From: Nocardioides pocheonensis | Lineage (GTDB): Bacteria; Actinomycetota; Actinomycetes; Propionibacteriales; Nocardioidaceae | Assembly (NCBI RefSeq): GCF_003725535.1 | Contig: NZ_RJSF01000043.1 | Span: 35,754-99,753, forward strand | DNA: 64,000 bases | Reading direction: 5' to 3' | In this document: positions 35,775-45,487 of the stretch, one piece after another | Position numbering within the stretch: position 1 is the stretch's first letter | How the letters are laid out: the number at the start of each line of letters is the position of its first letter | Notes under the pieces: generated by a model | Told to the model about the DNA's origin: nothing | Database searches by the model: none | Seen by the model: only the letters and a program-made list of their open reading frames with translations | Program-made: the position numbers and the translations under genes

Positions 35775-36926
35775 TCAGGCCTCGCTCACCAGGGCAAAGT
35801 TCAGCTGGCCCTTCTCGTTCTTGCCAGTCACCTTGACGTAGACCGACTGACCGACGTTGACGACGCGCGTTGCGTCCTCGACGCGGCGACCGTTGTTGAG
35901 CGGGTGCATCTCCGAGACGTGGAGCAGGCCCGGCTCTCCAGAGGGCAGCAGGATGAAGGCGCCGAAAGGCTTGACGCCGGTGATCTCGCCCCAACACGGT
36001 TCGTACCCCAGGGTCGGTGTCGGAGGCAGGGCGGCCTGGATCTTGGCGACCTCGACCATGTCGCTCGCCTCGATCATCGCGAGCTCGACGCGGTGCCGAA
36101 CCTGGGCCAGCATCTCGTCGATCACCTTCGACGGATGCGTACGTCCGCGACGGGTGCGGGTGGCGACGATGAGCTCCTGCTCCAGGTCGGCCGAGCAGGC
36201 GCTCCACAAGATCTCGTCAGCGCGAGCCTCGGGAGAAGCGATCACGCCGGACGGTGCGCCGCGGAGGATCCCGATCAGCTCGTTGCGTGCGCGGGTCAGC
36301 GACTTCGCCAGCGTCCCCTTCGCGATGATCAGTGCCTTCTCGAGCGCACGGATCTGCGCAGGATCGGTCGACTCAACGAGGGGTTGGAGCAGGGTGGTGA
36401 CGAGCTCCGGGACGTACGCGAAAGGAGTCGCACCGACCGAGGCGACGGGCGTAGCCACGACCGAGGTGATGGTGGCGACCGCGGGAGAGCGGTGCACGGT
36501 GAGCTGGGACATGGTGGTTCCTTCCTCAAGGACGATGTTTGGGTCTTCGGCCACGCACGACGTGGTGGCCGAAATGGCCTCGGTGGTCGAGGCGGTGTGC
36601 GCAGACATTCGCTGCGCGGTCAGGCGTTCAAGTGCTTCGTCGATGAGGTGGTGGAACTGGATGGTCCCCGAGCCGCCGGCCACGATTCGGGTGTCATTGG
36701 TGCTTCGGACTGATTGGCCGATCGTCTGCCCGGCCCGGCCCTTGCTGTAGTACTTGCCGTCGAAGTTGCCACTCGCCTTCAGGGCGGCGATCTGCTTGGC
36801 CGTCGCAGGCTGAGACCACATCCGTGAGTTAGAGGATCGCGTCGATGATGAGGACGCGGAACTGCGCGAGGAACCTCGGTACGAGGCGGTGCTGCGACCG
36901 CCCGATGACCGGGATCCCCTCGCCAT
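35775..36926 (-). CDS. S1 RNA-binding-domain protein, first gene of defence-like operon
   Basis: A 383-aa protein. A Ser/Arg-rich low-complexity N-terminus (about 1-35) is followed by a Q-P-A-T-A-K-Q-I-A-A-L-K-A-S-G-N-F segment, a mixed helical middle, and a C-terminal S1 domain (about 307-383; W-G-E-I-T-G-V-K-P-F-G-A-F then G-L-L-H-V-S-E). S1 domains bind RNA or single-stranded nucleic acid. ATG 36,924-36,926 is fixed by a strong AAGGAGAT RBS; the longer frame from 37,004 is not used. Confidence 0.75.
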   Translation of the reverse strand: MARGSRSSGGRSTASYRGSSRSSASSSSTRSSNSRMWSQPATAKQIAALKASGNFDGKYYSKGRAGQTIGQSVRSTNDTRIVAGGSGTIQFHHLIDEALERLTAQRMSAHTASTTEAISATTSCVAEDPNIVLEEGTTMSQLTVHRSPAVATITSVVATPVASVGATPFAYVPELVTTLLQPLVESTDPAQIRALEKALIIAKGTLAKSLTRARNELIGILRGAPSGVIASPEARADEILWSACSADLEQELIVATRTRRGRTHPSKVIDEMLAQVRHRVELAMIEASDMVEVAKIQAALPPTPTLGYEPCWGEITGVKPFGAFILLPSGEPGLLHVSEMHPLNNGRRVEDATRVVNVGQSVYVKVTGKNEKGQLNFALVSEA

Positions 36927-37227
36927 GCTTATCTCCTTAGGTCGTAGGCCAAACGGTGTGCTGACCGAAATTTGCAAAGTCGAGAAACATAACACCCTTG
37001 TCAAGTGCTGCTCGAAGATCGGGTGATGCCTTCGCCCCTGCCGATCTGCCGACGTGACCTCCTGGGTGATCTCGCTGGCGCCGTCGGGGTTACGACAGCC
37101 ATGGATCCGCAGGCGGGCGGCGCGTGGCTCACCGCTCTCGAGAGTCGTCAGCGGTCTATCGCGGCGGAACGCTCGCTCATGAGTCAGAACCGCCTGAACG
37201 GTCGGCCCTGTTCGTTAGGTTGGGCTC
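36927..37227. promoter_or_regulatory. Divergent promoter region
   Basis: 301 bp between the S1 operon and the helicase gene. A TTGACA reads on the minus strand at 36,999-37,004, towards the S1 gene, with only a weak -10 downstream in an A/T-rich stretch (about 36,968-36,998). No clear plus-strand promoter, hairpin or extra ORF was seen. Confidence 0.4.
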
Positions 37228-40200
37228 GTGAGTGGTGTCCAGCATCTGTCGATGCGCGTCCCGTGGCGTGACCGTCCCTGGGACCAGTTTGTGTGTGACG
37301 ACCCGCTCGGCAACTCCTCGTGCACCCTCCTGGCCAACATCGGGCCGAAGCGCGACGACGAGTACGAGGCTGCGCACGCAGGCATGGGGATCGACGTCCT
37401 GGAACACGACCGTCTGCCCTGCTTGAGCGAGCGCGCGACGTTCATGTCGCCGCTCGGTTACACGGTCGTCAAGACCCACCCGTATGCCTGGAACTCGGCG
37501 CTAAAGAACAAGATCCACCCGACGAAGGTGCATCTGCCCGGCTACGCGTTCGAGGCCGTGCCGTTCCGCTGGCTCAACAGGCAGTCACTCAACGACGAGA
37601 TCGGTCACGACCGGGTGCCCAGGTTCAACCCCGAGGCCGAGGACCACGTCGACCAGTCCCTCGGTTACGACGGCGCCGCCTGGGTCATGGACGGCGAAAA
37701 CCAGCGTGCCGTGCTGGACGCATTCTTCGAACCGGTCGAGGTGGGCCACTCGCTGGTGTTCGTCTATCTCAAGCACTCCCCACTTCAGGAGCAGCGCACT
37801 GACCGTCTCCTGGTCGGTGCCGCACGGGTCATCGGCGTGACGATGCCACCCATGTGGGAGGAGTCAGACAACCCGCCGTTCTCCTCATCGATGTGGGAGA
37901 CGGTGGTCGAGCACAGCCTTCGCCCCGCCATGAACGACGGCATCCTGCTGCCGTACCAACAACTGATCCCGCTCCTCGACGCCGGAGCCGACATCGATGC
38001 AGCTCTCGCCTGGGCGCCAGAGGGTCGGCTCAACGAGTTCTCCTATGTGACCGAGCACCTCAGCGACGACGCCGCGATCGAAGCCCTCGGCACTCTCGAA
38101 CGCGCGGCCCAAGGCATGCGAGAGCTCGGCCTCGATGTGCCCGACAGCGCGCTCGATTGGCTCACCGCTCAGACCGAACGATTGTGGCAGTTGCGCGGAC
38201 CGGTTCCCGGGCTTCCCGGCGTCCTGGCACAGATCGGCGTCCAGCACCCGTACGTCGCAGCCCGGGCCGTCGTCGACGCTTCTGGACACCGACACCCGTG
38301 GGACCTGCTTGACGCAGGCTTCGCCGACCCGCACACACTCCCGGAGTCCGTGAAGCCGCACCTGGCCGGCGTTCCAGTCCGGGTTTGGAACAAGGCTCCC
38401 CAGGAATTGCGGGCGGTCCTGCGGCTCGTGTCGGCCCTGGACATCTCCCGCGAACAGGTCGAGATGCTTGCTACTGGCGAAACCGACCTTCCGATGGACC
38501 CTGCCGAGCTGCTCGACAACCCGTACTACGCCGCTACCTGCACCTATGGCAGCCCGCTGCACATACCGTTCACGACCGTCGACCGGGCCCTGTTCCCGCC
38601 CAGCCACGTCACATGGGCGCCCGCCATCCCGGAGGAGGTGGCACTCGAGGGATTTCAAGACCGCCGACGCATCGAGGCACTCATCGCCGACGTCCTCGAG
38701 CAGCAGGCCGGCCAGGGTGACACGGTGCTTCCGGTCGGCGAGGTCCTCGACTTCGCCAACGCCATGCCGCTCAGCCAGCCGCCGAATCTGACAAGCCTCA
38801 TTCTTACCGGCCTGGACCTAGACCACGATTCCCTCGCCAACCCGGACGCCGACTGGTCGCCACTGCACGCAGCCGACCTTGCTGACGGCAGCCACGGTTA
38901 CAAGCTGGCTCGACTCGAAGAGACCGCGGAGGTCATCCGAACGCGGATCGCCGAGCAGGAGGCCCGCCCCGCACACGGCGCCATCACTAATGCACGTCAG
39001 GTCCTGGACGAGGCCCTCGACCGCAACCAGCTGGTCAACACGAGCACCGAGACGGACGCACTTGAAGAGCGAGCCCGCACCGAGAAGGCCGCCGGGCTTT
39101 CCGCCCTGCACGATGCCCCGCTCTCGGTCCTCATCGGGCCTGCAGGAACGGGCAAGACGACGCTGCTGAAGGCCCTCGTGGACCATCCCGGCGTCGCGGC
39201 TGGGGGAGTGCTACTCCTGGCCCCTACAGGCAAGGCACGCGTGCAGCTGGAGACTAAAGTCGGCTTCCCGGCAAAGACGCTGGCCAGCTATCTCACGCCG
39301 AGCAAGCGTTACGACGGCGAGACCGGCCGCTATTTCGTCCTCGACGAGTCGGCCGCACGTCGGAGCTACAGCCTCGTCGTCATCGACGAAGCGTCGATGC
39401 TTACTGAGGAGATGCTCGCCGCCACACTCGACGCATTCACTGGCGTCGACCGACTCATCCTCGTAGGTGATCCACGTCAGCTCCCACCTATCGGTGCAGG
39501 GCGTCCCTTTGTCGACCTGGTCAACAAGCTACGGCCGGACGTGTTCTCCAGTTGGGTGCGGGTCGCGCCCGGGTACGTCGAGCTTCAGGTTCCACGGCGA
39601 CAGCTACCCGACGGCGCCCAAGGAGAGCGGCTGGACCTTCAGCTCGCTGCATGGTTTGGCGACAACACGCGCGGCGCGGCCGACGACAGCATCTGGCGCC
39701 TGCTTGACGAGACGCCCGACCAGCCGACGGTTCGCTACGAGCGCTGGGGAGACCGAACTCCGATCCAGGCGCTCACGGAAACGCTCCAAGACGTGCTCGG
39801 GCTGACTGAGGGCGAAGAGGCGATCCGGCGGTTCGCGGAGTCCTACGGCGCCGAGCTGAATGGCCAGTGGATCAACTGGGAGCCAGGAGCTGGCGCGCGC
39901 GCCGAGCAATGGCAGATCCTCTCCCCAACGCGATCCCGCGCCTTCGGCACCGTCGAGCTGAACCGACACATGAAGCGTAAATATCGCGCCGACGACACCG
40001 CTTGGGCCCAGAAGACGACAAGAAAGGCTAATCTGCCCGGCCCCATCGGACCGGAGCTCATCGCACGAGGCGACAAGGTCATGCAGACCATCAACCGTCG
40101 CCTCCAGGCGTGGCCGAAGGATGGAGCGCTCAACTACGTCGCCAACGGGGAGATCGGCGTCGCCATCGGGCGACCGGTACCCGTCGCCAAGGCCCGCAAG

Positions 40201-41031
40201 AAGGGCCTAAAGCTCAACGTGGAGTTCTCTTCCCAGCCAGGCTTCCGCTACAGCTATTGGCCAACTGACGGTGACCAGAACGTCATGCTCGAACTGGCCT
40301 GGGCCGTCACGGTCCACAAGTCGCAAGGCTCGGAGTTCGGGATTACATTCCTCGTCTTGCCGGCGCGGGCAAACGTTTCACGCGAGCTCATGTACACCGC
40401 CCTTACTCGGCAGAAGGACAAGGTCATCGTCCTCCACGAGGGCACCCTGGAGGAGCTGCGCGATCTCGCAGCCCCATGGCGTTCCGAGACCGCGCGCCGG
40501 CTCACTGACCTGTTCGTCGCACCTCAGCCGTTCGCCCTGGAGATTCGCGGAAAGGCAAGGCGTTTCGACCGCAAGCTCCTTCATGTGGCCGCCAACGGAA
40601 CACCCATGGCCAGCAAGAACGAGGTGATCATCGCCAGCCTCCTCGACCAGCTGGTCCCCGGACGCTGGCACTACGAGCAGCCTTTGGTCGGCAGCGACGG
40701 GCGCGAAGTGCTGCCGGACTTCACGATCGCGGCTCCTGACGGGAGGACCGTCTACTGGGAGCACGCCGGCATGCTTGACCTGCCCGACTACGCCCGCAAG
40801 TGGGAGTTGAAGAAGGCCTGGTACGCCGACAACGGAGTCCTCCCCGCGGATGACGGGGGAGGTCCCCATGGTGTGCTGATGTGGACCGACGACCTCAACG
40901 GAGCGGACGCGCAGGCATGGCTTGCGTACGCCGCCCAGATCCTCGGAACCGGCAACCACTCGGACGGCGACGTGGCACCCGCTGGTCCCGCCCGCCGAGC
41001 AACCAAGAAGACTGCCAAGCGGGCGCCTTGA
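37228..41031 (+). CDS. Large SF1 (RecD-like) helicase with C-terminal nuclease-like domain
   Basis: A 1,267-aa protein. Residues 1-600 are not recognised. A RecD/UvrD-type motor follows: Walker A G-P-A-G-T-G-K-T near 636-643, Walker B V-V-I-D-E-A-S near 713, V-H-K-S-Q-G-S-E-F and Y-T-A-L-T-R-Q-K-D-K near the end of the motor. From about 1,126 (S-K-N-E-V-I-I-A-S-L-L) a restriction-endonuclease-like domain appears with L-P-D-F-T-I and an E-H in the place of E-X-K. The GTG start lacks a strong RBS; ATG 37,252 is an alternative. Probably a cytosolic DNA-processing defence enzyme, by inference. Confidence 0.75.
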   Translation: MSGVQHLSMRVPWRDRPWDQFVCDDPLGNSSCTLLANIGPKRDDEYEAAHAGMGIDVLEHDRLPCLSERATFMSPLGYTVVKTHPYAWNSALKNKIHPTKVHLPGYAFEAVPFRWLNRQSLNDEIGHDRVPRFNPEAEDHVDQSLGYDGAAWVMDGENQRAVLDAFFEPVEVGHSLVFVYLKHSPLQEQRTDRLLVGAARVIGVTMPPMWEESDNPPFSSSMWETVVEHSLRPAMNDGILLPYQQLIPLLDAGADIDAALAWAPEGRLNEFSYVTEHLSDDAAIEALGTLERAAQGMRELGLDVPDSALDWLTAQTERLWQLRGPVPGLPGVLAQIGVQHPYVAARAVVDASGHRHPWDLLDAGFADPHTLPESVKPHLAGVPVRVWNKAPQELRAVLRLVSALDISREQVEMLATGETDLPMDPAELLDNPYYAATCTYGSPLHIPFTTVDRALFPPSHVTWAPAIPEEVALEGFQDRRRIEALIADVLEQQAGQGDTVLPVGEVLDFANAMPLSQPPNLTSLILTGLDLDHDSLANPDADWSPLHAADLADGSHGYKLARLEETAEVIRTRIAEQEARPAHGAITNARQVLDEALDRNQLVNTSTETDALEERARTEKAAGLSALHDAPLSVLIGPAGTGKTTLLKALVDHPGVAAGGVLLLAPTGKARVQLETKVGFPAKTLASYLTPSKRYDGETGRYFVLDESAARRSYSLVVIDEASMLTEEMLAATLDAFTGVDRLILVGDPRQLPPIGAGRPFVDLVNKLRPDVFSSWVRVAPGYVELQVPRRQLPDGAQGERLDLQLAAWFGDNTRGAADDSIWRLLDETPDQPTVRYERWGDRTPIQALTETLQDVLGLTEGEEAIRRFAESYGAELNGQWINWEPGAGARAEQWQILSPTRSRAFGTVELNRHMKRKYRADDTAWAQKTTRKANLPGPIGPELIARGDKVMQTINRRLQAWPKDGALNYVANGEIGVAIGRPVPVAKARKKGLKLNVEFSSQPGFRYSYWPTDGDQNVMLELAWAVTVHKSQGSEFGITFLVLPARANVSRELMYTALTRQKDKVIVLHEGTLEELRDLAAPWRSETARRLTDLFVAPQPFALEIRGKARRFDRKLLHVAANGTPMASKNEVIIASLLDQLVPGRWHYEQPLVGSDGREVLPDFTIAAPDGRTVYWEHAGMLDLPDYARKWELKKAWYADNGVLPADDGGGPHGVLMWTDDLNGADAQAWLAYAAQILGTGNHSDGDVAPAGPARRATKKTAKRAP

Positions 41032-41119
41032 GCCAAGGTCATCAAAGTTCGAAGAAGGCATCGACGGAGTCCCGCGGCGTGCCCGACGGTATGGATCGTC
41101 GGGCAATGGGCAAGGTGGG

Positions 41120-43432
41120 CTACTCCAGTTCGGCGCCGAACTCGTTGGCGACCTCATCTATGGCTTCGGCGACTGACCTGAGGAACTTGTTCTGGTCCGG
41201 CGAGGCAACGGCCGTGGGAATCGGAGCACCGCGGTCGTAGATGTCGTGCGAGATGATCCGCGCGCGATCGAACGTTGACCCGACACCGCGCTGCGCGTAC
41301 GCCCGCTGCCACGTCAGCTGCGCGTCCTCCTTGATCTGACGACGCGAGACCTCGATGAGCTTCTGTGTGACCGCGTTCGCCAACGCGTCCAATGTTGCTT
41401 CCTGCTCTGCATCACTCGGAGCTTCACCGCCGGTCCAGCGCACTGGCCGCTGCAGCATGAGGTAGATCTGGATCTGAAGTTGGAAGCTCAGGTCGGCGAC
41501 TGGCATCAGGTTGTCGTACCCCTCTTGGTACCAGCCCTCGGCCAGGCGACGGCTCATCGCCTTGATCCGGGTCCAGTGCTCCTTCGGGGCATCGGGGTTG
41601 GGCTGCAGCCCCAGCACGCCTAGCCATCGGTGATGGAACGTCTTGGCCGCTTCGGTGACTGCCAGCGAGAGGTTCATCCGGTCGAACACCGGCCGGCTGT
41701 CGCCGGTATCGGCAGCGCGCTCGGGATGCGCAAGGAGGTCGAGCAACTCCTGCATCTGGCGAACGGTGCGTGCGTCGAGCTTTCGCTTGGATGGGTCGAG
41801 CTTCTCGTGGATGCCTCCTACGAAGAACCGCGACTTCTCGATCCGACGATGTAGCACGCGCTCCGCAGCCGGAGTCAACTCTTCGCCGATCGCCTTGAGG
41901 ACGTTGTCGACCGACGCCAAGACGTGCTCCTCCCGCAACGAAAAGGTCGGCAGGTTGTCGCCCTTCACGTGGTCGAAGTGCGTGAACACGACGTGGAGTT
42001 TGCTCACGATCCCGGACACGACAAGCTGCTTGAGCGCGGCGACGGGAGCAGCTTGCATCGGCTGCGTGGCGTTGTCCACGAGCATCACGGCATCGAGCCG
42101 ATGCAGTTGCTCCTGGACGTGGGTGGAGAGCGAACTCACGGATTTGGCAGTGTGGCCCAGCCCCTCCCCGTCCACGAAGACAAGTCGCACTGGTTGGTCG
42201 GCCCACTTGGGCTGGAACGGGCCGCTCACCCGCAGTCCGTTCACGAGCGGAGTGAGCAGGCGCCCGAAGAGTGGGGCGTAGTTGCTGGAGAAGCGGGTCA
42301 CGACCTTCATGAAGGTGGCCCGATCGTGAGACTCCCACCACCAGGACACCGGCCAGCCCTGCCGGTTCCGCCGGAACTCTCCGACCTCCAGCGTTGCGAA
42401 TCGCTTCTCGACTTCGTCGATAAGGGCGTCAACGATCTGGTGGAACTCCTCGGACTGCCGCAGGTCGGTGTCCAGCGCGTCCTCGATCAGTTCGTCGAGG
42501 ACACGTTCGTCGTCTTGTCCGACGACAACGCCAGCTGCGATCTCCTCGGCGTAACGGGCAACCATCTCCTTGACTGCAACGACGCATTGCTGCAGCACGC
42601 GTTCGGTCGCGCCCATGTCGACGTGGCCGTACTCCTCAGGGTCAAGGTCGCCGTCAATGACTTCGCCAGCGTCATCGAACTCGTTGTCGGGAAGGTCGTC
42701 GTCATCGACCAGGTCTTCGTCGCCGCCCGCGTCAGCGGTGCTACCTCGCCCTAGTACGTAGCTGAAGCGGAATCGCTGGTCCTGGTGGTCGAGAAGATCA
42801 AGGGCGATCTTGGCGTCGGGCTTTCCCTGACGAGCCGAGAGTGCGGCGCGTGAAACGTTCTCGGCGAGATAGTCGATGATCTCGTCTCGAGGAGCAAAGG
42901 TGACGACGGCGCGAAAGACAGCGTCCTCCGTCGTAATCAACTCGGTATCTGCCACCGTCGTTTTCGCAGTCGACGTTGACGGAAAGCGCTCCGTTCTGGG
43001 GTCGGTACCGAGCATCTGGCGAACGAGGGTGGTCTTGCCGGCACCGGTGGTCCCGAGGAGAAGAACCGTGCGGTAGCCGTCATCTCTCGTCGGAAGGGGG
43101 ATGCGCTCTTCCCGTACCTTTTCGAAGTCGAGCTGGGTGGCTTCTAGGCCGTCGTAGAAGATCTCGACAACACGCGCGTCATATCGGCCGTTGAGCGAGC
43201 TGCGGGCACTCGGCTCCCACAACTCCGGGTTGCGCAGAATCTCGTTGAGCTGTTCAATCAGGCGCTCAGCCTCACGCTCGTCGCTCGTGCCCAGCCCACG
43301 ACGAACCCGACGTCCGGTCTTGCCCGTGCCAACGTCCAGGCGCGCGGGATGCCGGAAGATGACCGACCAGGCTTCGCGTCCCTGGTTTCGGCTCTTCGTG
43401 GCTGTGTAGAACTTCTCGCTGCTCGCACTCAC
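41120..43432 (-). CDS. Large P-loop GTPase-like protein
   Basis: A 770-aa protein. G1 motif L-G-T-T-G-A-G-K-T-T-L near 128-138, a possible switch threonine (S-T-A-K-T-T), G3-like F-V-D-G-E-G near 415-420 and a G4-like T-H-F-D near 485 suggest a TRAFAC GTPase with a large insertion that includes a highly acidic stretch near 235-275. The start is GTG 43,430-43,432 behind GAGGAG; the longer open frame upstream runs through a xis remnant. Convergent with the helicase gene (88-bp gap). Not assigned to a known system. Confidence 0.65.
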   Translation of the reverse strand: MSASSEKFYTATKSRNQGREAWSVIFRHPARLDVGTGKTGRRVRRGLGTSDEREAERLIEQLNEILRNPELWEPSARSSLNGRYDARVVEIFYDGLEATQLDFEKVREERIPLPTRDDGYRTVLLLGTTGAGKTTLVRQMLGTDPRTERFPSTSTAKTTVADTELITTEDAVFRAVVTFAPRDEIIDYLAENVSRAALSARQGKPDAKIALDLLDHQDQRFRFSYVLGRGSTADAGGDEDLVDDDDLPDNEFDDAGEVIDGDLDPEEYGHVDMGATERVLQQCVVAVKEMVARYAEEIAAGVVVGQDDERVLDELIEDALDTDLRQSEEFHQIVDALIDEVEKRFATLEVGEFRRNRQGWPVSWWWESHDRATFMKVVTRFSSNYAPLFGRLLTPLVNGLRVSGPFQPKWADQPVRLVFVDGEGLGHTAKSVSSLSTHVQEQLHRLDAVMLVDNATQPMQAAPVAALKQLVVSGIVSKLHVVFTHFDHVKGDNLPTFSLREEHVLASVDNVLKAIGEELTPAAERVLHRRIEKSRFFVGGIHEKLDPSKRKLDARTVRQMQELLDLLAHPERAADTGDSRPVFDRMNLSLAVTEAAKTFHHRWLGVLGLQPNPDAPKEHWTRIKAMSRRLAEGWYQEGYDNLMPVADLSFQLQIQIYLMLQRPVRWTGGEAPSDAEQEATLDALANAVTQKLIEVSRRQIKEDAQLTWQRAYAQRGVGSTFDRARIISHDIYDRGAPIPTAVASPDQNKFLRSVAEAIDEVANEFGAELE

Positions 43433-43529
43433 GGATGCTCCTCGTTGTTCCTGCGGTGTACCAAGGAGAGGATGCGCCCTGTCGGTAGCGCTCGTCAAGC
43501 GGTTCGGTACACCCGTGGAACAACGGCCG

Positions 43530-43661
43530 AGCCTGCATGCCCGTGCTTCGGTAGCCCTTGCTCTTGCCCAGCCGTAGCGCGCCATTACGTCGCGGGCGTC
43601 GAGGAAGACGTGCCGCGGATCGAGGCCAGGAGCGAGTCTCGGTGATAGCGCTCATCGTCAC
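43530..43661 (-). pseudogene. Degenerate excisionase (xis) copy
   Basis: On the minus strand this segment matches the start of the intact xis gene (45,488-45,802): M-T-M...I-T-E, then D-P-R-H-V-F-L-D-A and M-A-R-Y-G-W, then G-K-S-K-G-Y. The three pieces are in different frames, so there are two frameshifts, and similarity ends after about 40 codons. It lies 88 bp beyond the recombinase stop, and fills most of the otherwise gene-free 43,433-43,748. Confidence 0.7.
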
Positions 43662-43748
43662 AACCCCAGGCCTTCATCAGGTCGGCAGGCGAGTTCTTCG
43701 CGGGCTGCTTGTCGGGATGTGCGGACGGCCGCGCGTCGGCTGTTGTGG

Positions 43749-45431
43749 CTAACAGTCGATGGGCCTGCGATCGCGTAGGAACGCGATAACCGACGCGCGC
43801 TCCAGGGACGGGTGTGCCCGATGGACCTTCCGCTGAGTGATTTGTCCGCGCTTGATGCCGCCCTTGATGACCGACTCGCTACTGCCAGCGAGTCTCGAGG
43901 CTTCCCTGAGGGAAATCCAGGGATGGAGCTCGCGCATGCGGCGGTGAATCGGACCGACCGAGATCGCCTCGGGGACGACCGGTTTCCGATTGGCGCTCCA
44001 AGTCAGCTCGACGCGGCTCGAGTGGAACTGACCATCGGCGACGGCTTTGGAGACCATCAGGGTTGCTATCTGCCCGGCTAGGACCTCGTGTCGCTGGTCG
44101 TCATCGACGCACAAGTTCCACACCTGCTGGACCGTGCCCACGTAAACCATCCTCTCGACCGCTTCGGCGCCTGCCTGCTTTCTGGCCGCGAGCCGAGCCC
44201 GTTTGAGCCGGGCGACTTCCTCGCTGAGGCTGCGGGTGTCTGCCTCGGTGCGGTCCTCGGTGAGGGCGAGGGCTGTTGCCCTGAGGGCATGGTCGATGTC
44301 GGCGAGCTTCCGTGCGGCTCCGGGGTCGTTGGGCACATCCAGGGTTCGGCGATACATGCGTTGCGAGCCACGCTCGTTTACCAGGCGTCGTACAACGTAG
44401 TCGGCGAGGGGCAGCATGGTCACCATTTGCCCGCAGTGGCGACAGAACAGGGACGGCTTGCCAACGTTACGACATCGGTACATCAGGCGCTCGCAGGTGC
44501 GACAAGTCACGAGCAAGGCCAGCAGGGGCGATGTCGTCCTCCGGCTCTTCTTGCTCCCCGCGGAGTGATGCGCCTTGTGGGTAAGGGCGTGCAGGATGGT
44601 CCGATATTGCTCGACGGTGACGATCCCATCGGCTGCGACGATGGGATGTCCGTCCTCGCCGCGCCTTACCTGTGGGCCCTCGCGGCCGCGGGCGTTGCGG
44701 GAGTTGACGGGGAACATCCCCGCCAGCACCGGATTCCTCATCAGGATGTCCACGCTGGAGTAGCCCCAACTTCGCCCTGGCTGGCGACCCCGAGGCGCTG
44801 GTGCGCCAACAGTGTTAAGCCATGTCTGGATCGAGTAGACCGTGTCTCCCCGCAGGACCCGCTCTGCCATCCCCCGCACCCATTCGATGCGCTCCGGGTC
44901 CTGACCGCGCACATACCCCGGACCATCTGGGTTGGGAACCGACCGCCACCCGTACGGCTGCAGTCCGCCGGGGATCCGTCCCTGCGAGATGAGGTGCGCA
45001 CGCGCCGCGGTGATTCTCGACGAGATGGCGGACGCCTCCATCTCGCCGAACACTGCGAGCATCTGCGCGAAGGCGCGGCCCTCCCCGGTAGTCATATCGA
45101 TGCTCTGCTCGACGCACACGATCGCGGCACCACGCGCCTGCAACGTCTCGTCTGCGTGCAGAAAATCAATCACGCGCCGCGCGAGCCGGTCGACCTTCCA
45201 GACGACCACCGCGTCAAACGGCACCGGTGAGCCCAGCAAGCTCCGCCACCCCGGACGATGCTCTGGCTTGTTGTGAGTCGCTGAAACGCCGTCGTCAATG
45301 AACTCGCCCACCACCCGCCATCCGCGGGCAGAGGCATATTTCCGGGCCGAGGCAATCTGGCGTTGTACCGATACCGACTCCTCTGTCGAAACCGAGATGC
45401 GTGCATATAGAACGGCCGCGCGTTGAGTCAT
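43749..45431 (-). CDS. Large serine recombinase
   Basis: A 560-aa serine recombinase: N-terminal resolvase domain with the catalytic Ser in Y-A-R-I-S (S13) and the V-W-K-V-D-R-L-A-R-R motif, a recombinase domain with R-N-P-V-L-A-G, a zinc ribbon (C-R-T-C...C-R-H-C-G) and a coiled-coil stretch. Full length for a large serine integrase. It lies 56 bp after xis, so it probably drives integration and excision of the nested element. Confidence 0.92.
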   Translation of the reverse strand: MTQRAAVLYARISVSTEESVSVQRQIASARKYASARGWRVVGEFIDDGVSATHNKPEHRPGWRSLLGSPVPFDAVVVWKVDRLARRVIDFLHADETLQARGAAIVCVEQSIDMTTGEGRAFAQMLAVFGEMEASAISSRITAARAHLISQGRIPGGLQPYGWRSVPNPDGPGYVRGQDPERIEWVRGMAERVLRGDTVYSIQTWLNTVGAPAPRGRQPGRSWGYSSVDILMRNPVLAGMFPVNSRNARGREGPQVRRGEDGHPIVAADGIVTVEQYRTILHALTHKAHHSAGSKKSRRTTSPLLALLVTCRTCERLMYRCRNVGKPSLFCRHCGQMVTMLPLADYVVRRLVNERGSQRMYRRTLDVPNDPGAARKLADIDHALRATALALTEDRTEADTRSLSEEVARLKRARLAARKQAGAEAVERMVYVGTVQQVWNLCVDDDQRHEVLAGQIATLMVSKAVADGQFHSSRVELTWSANRKPVVPEAISVGPIHRRMRELHPWISLREASRLAGSSESVIKGGIKRGQITQRKVHRAHPSLERASVIAFLRDRRPIDC

Positions 45432-45487
45432 GGTTGGGACGCTAGGGCTGACGGTGAGTCAGGTGCCACCGCGCCAACCGCGACTGA

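Noticed and set aside
43433-43585. 51-codon N-terminal extension of the GTPase frame
   Set aside because: It runs through the degenerate xis copy; GTG 43,432 has a proper RBS and gives a clean N-terminus.
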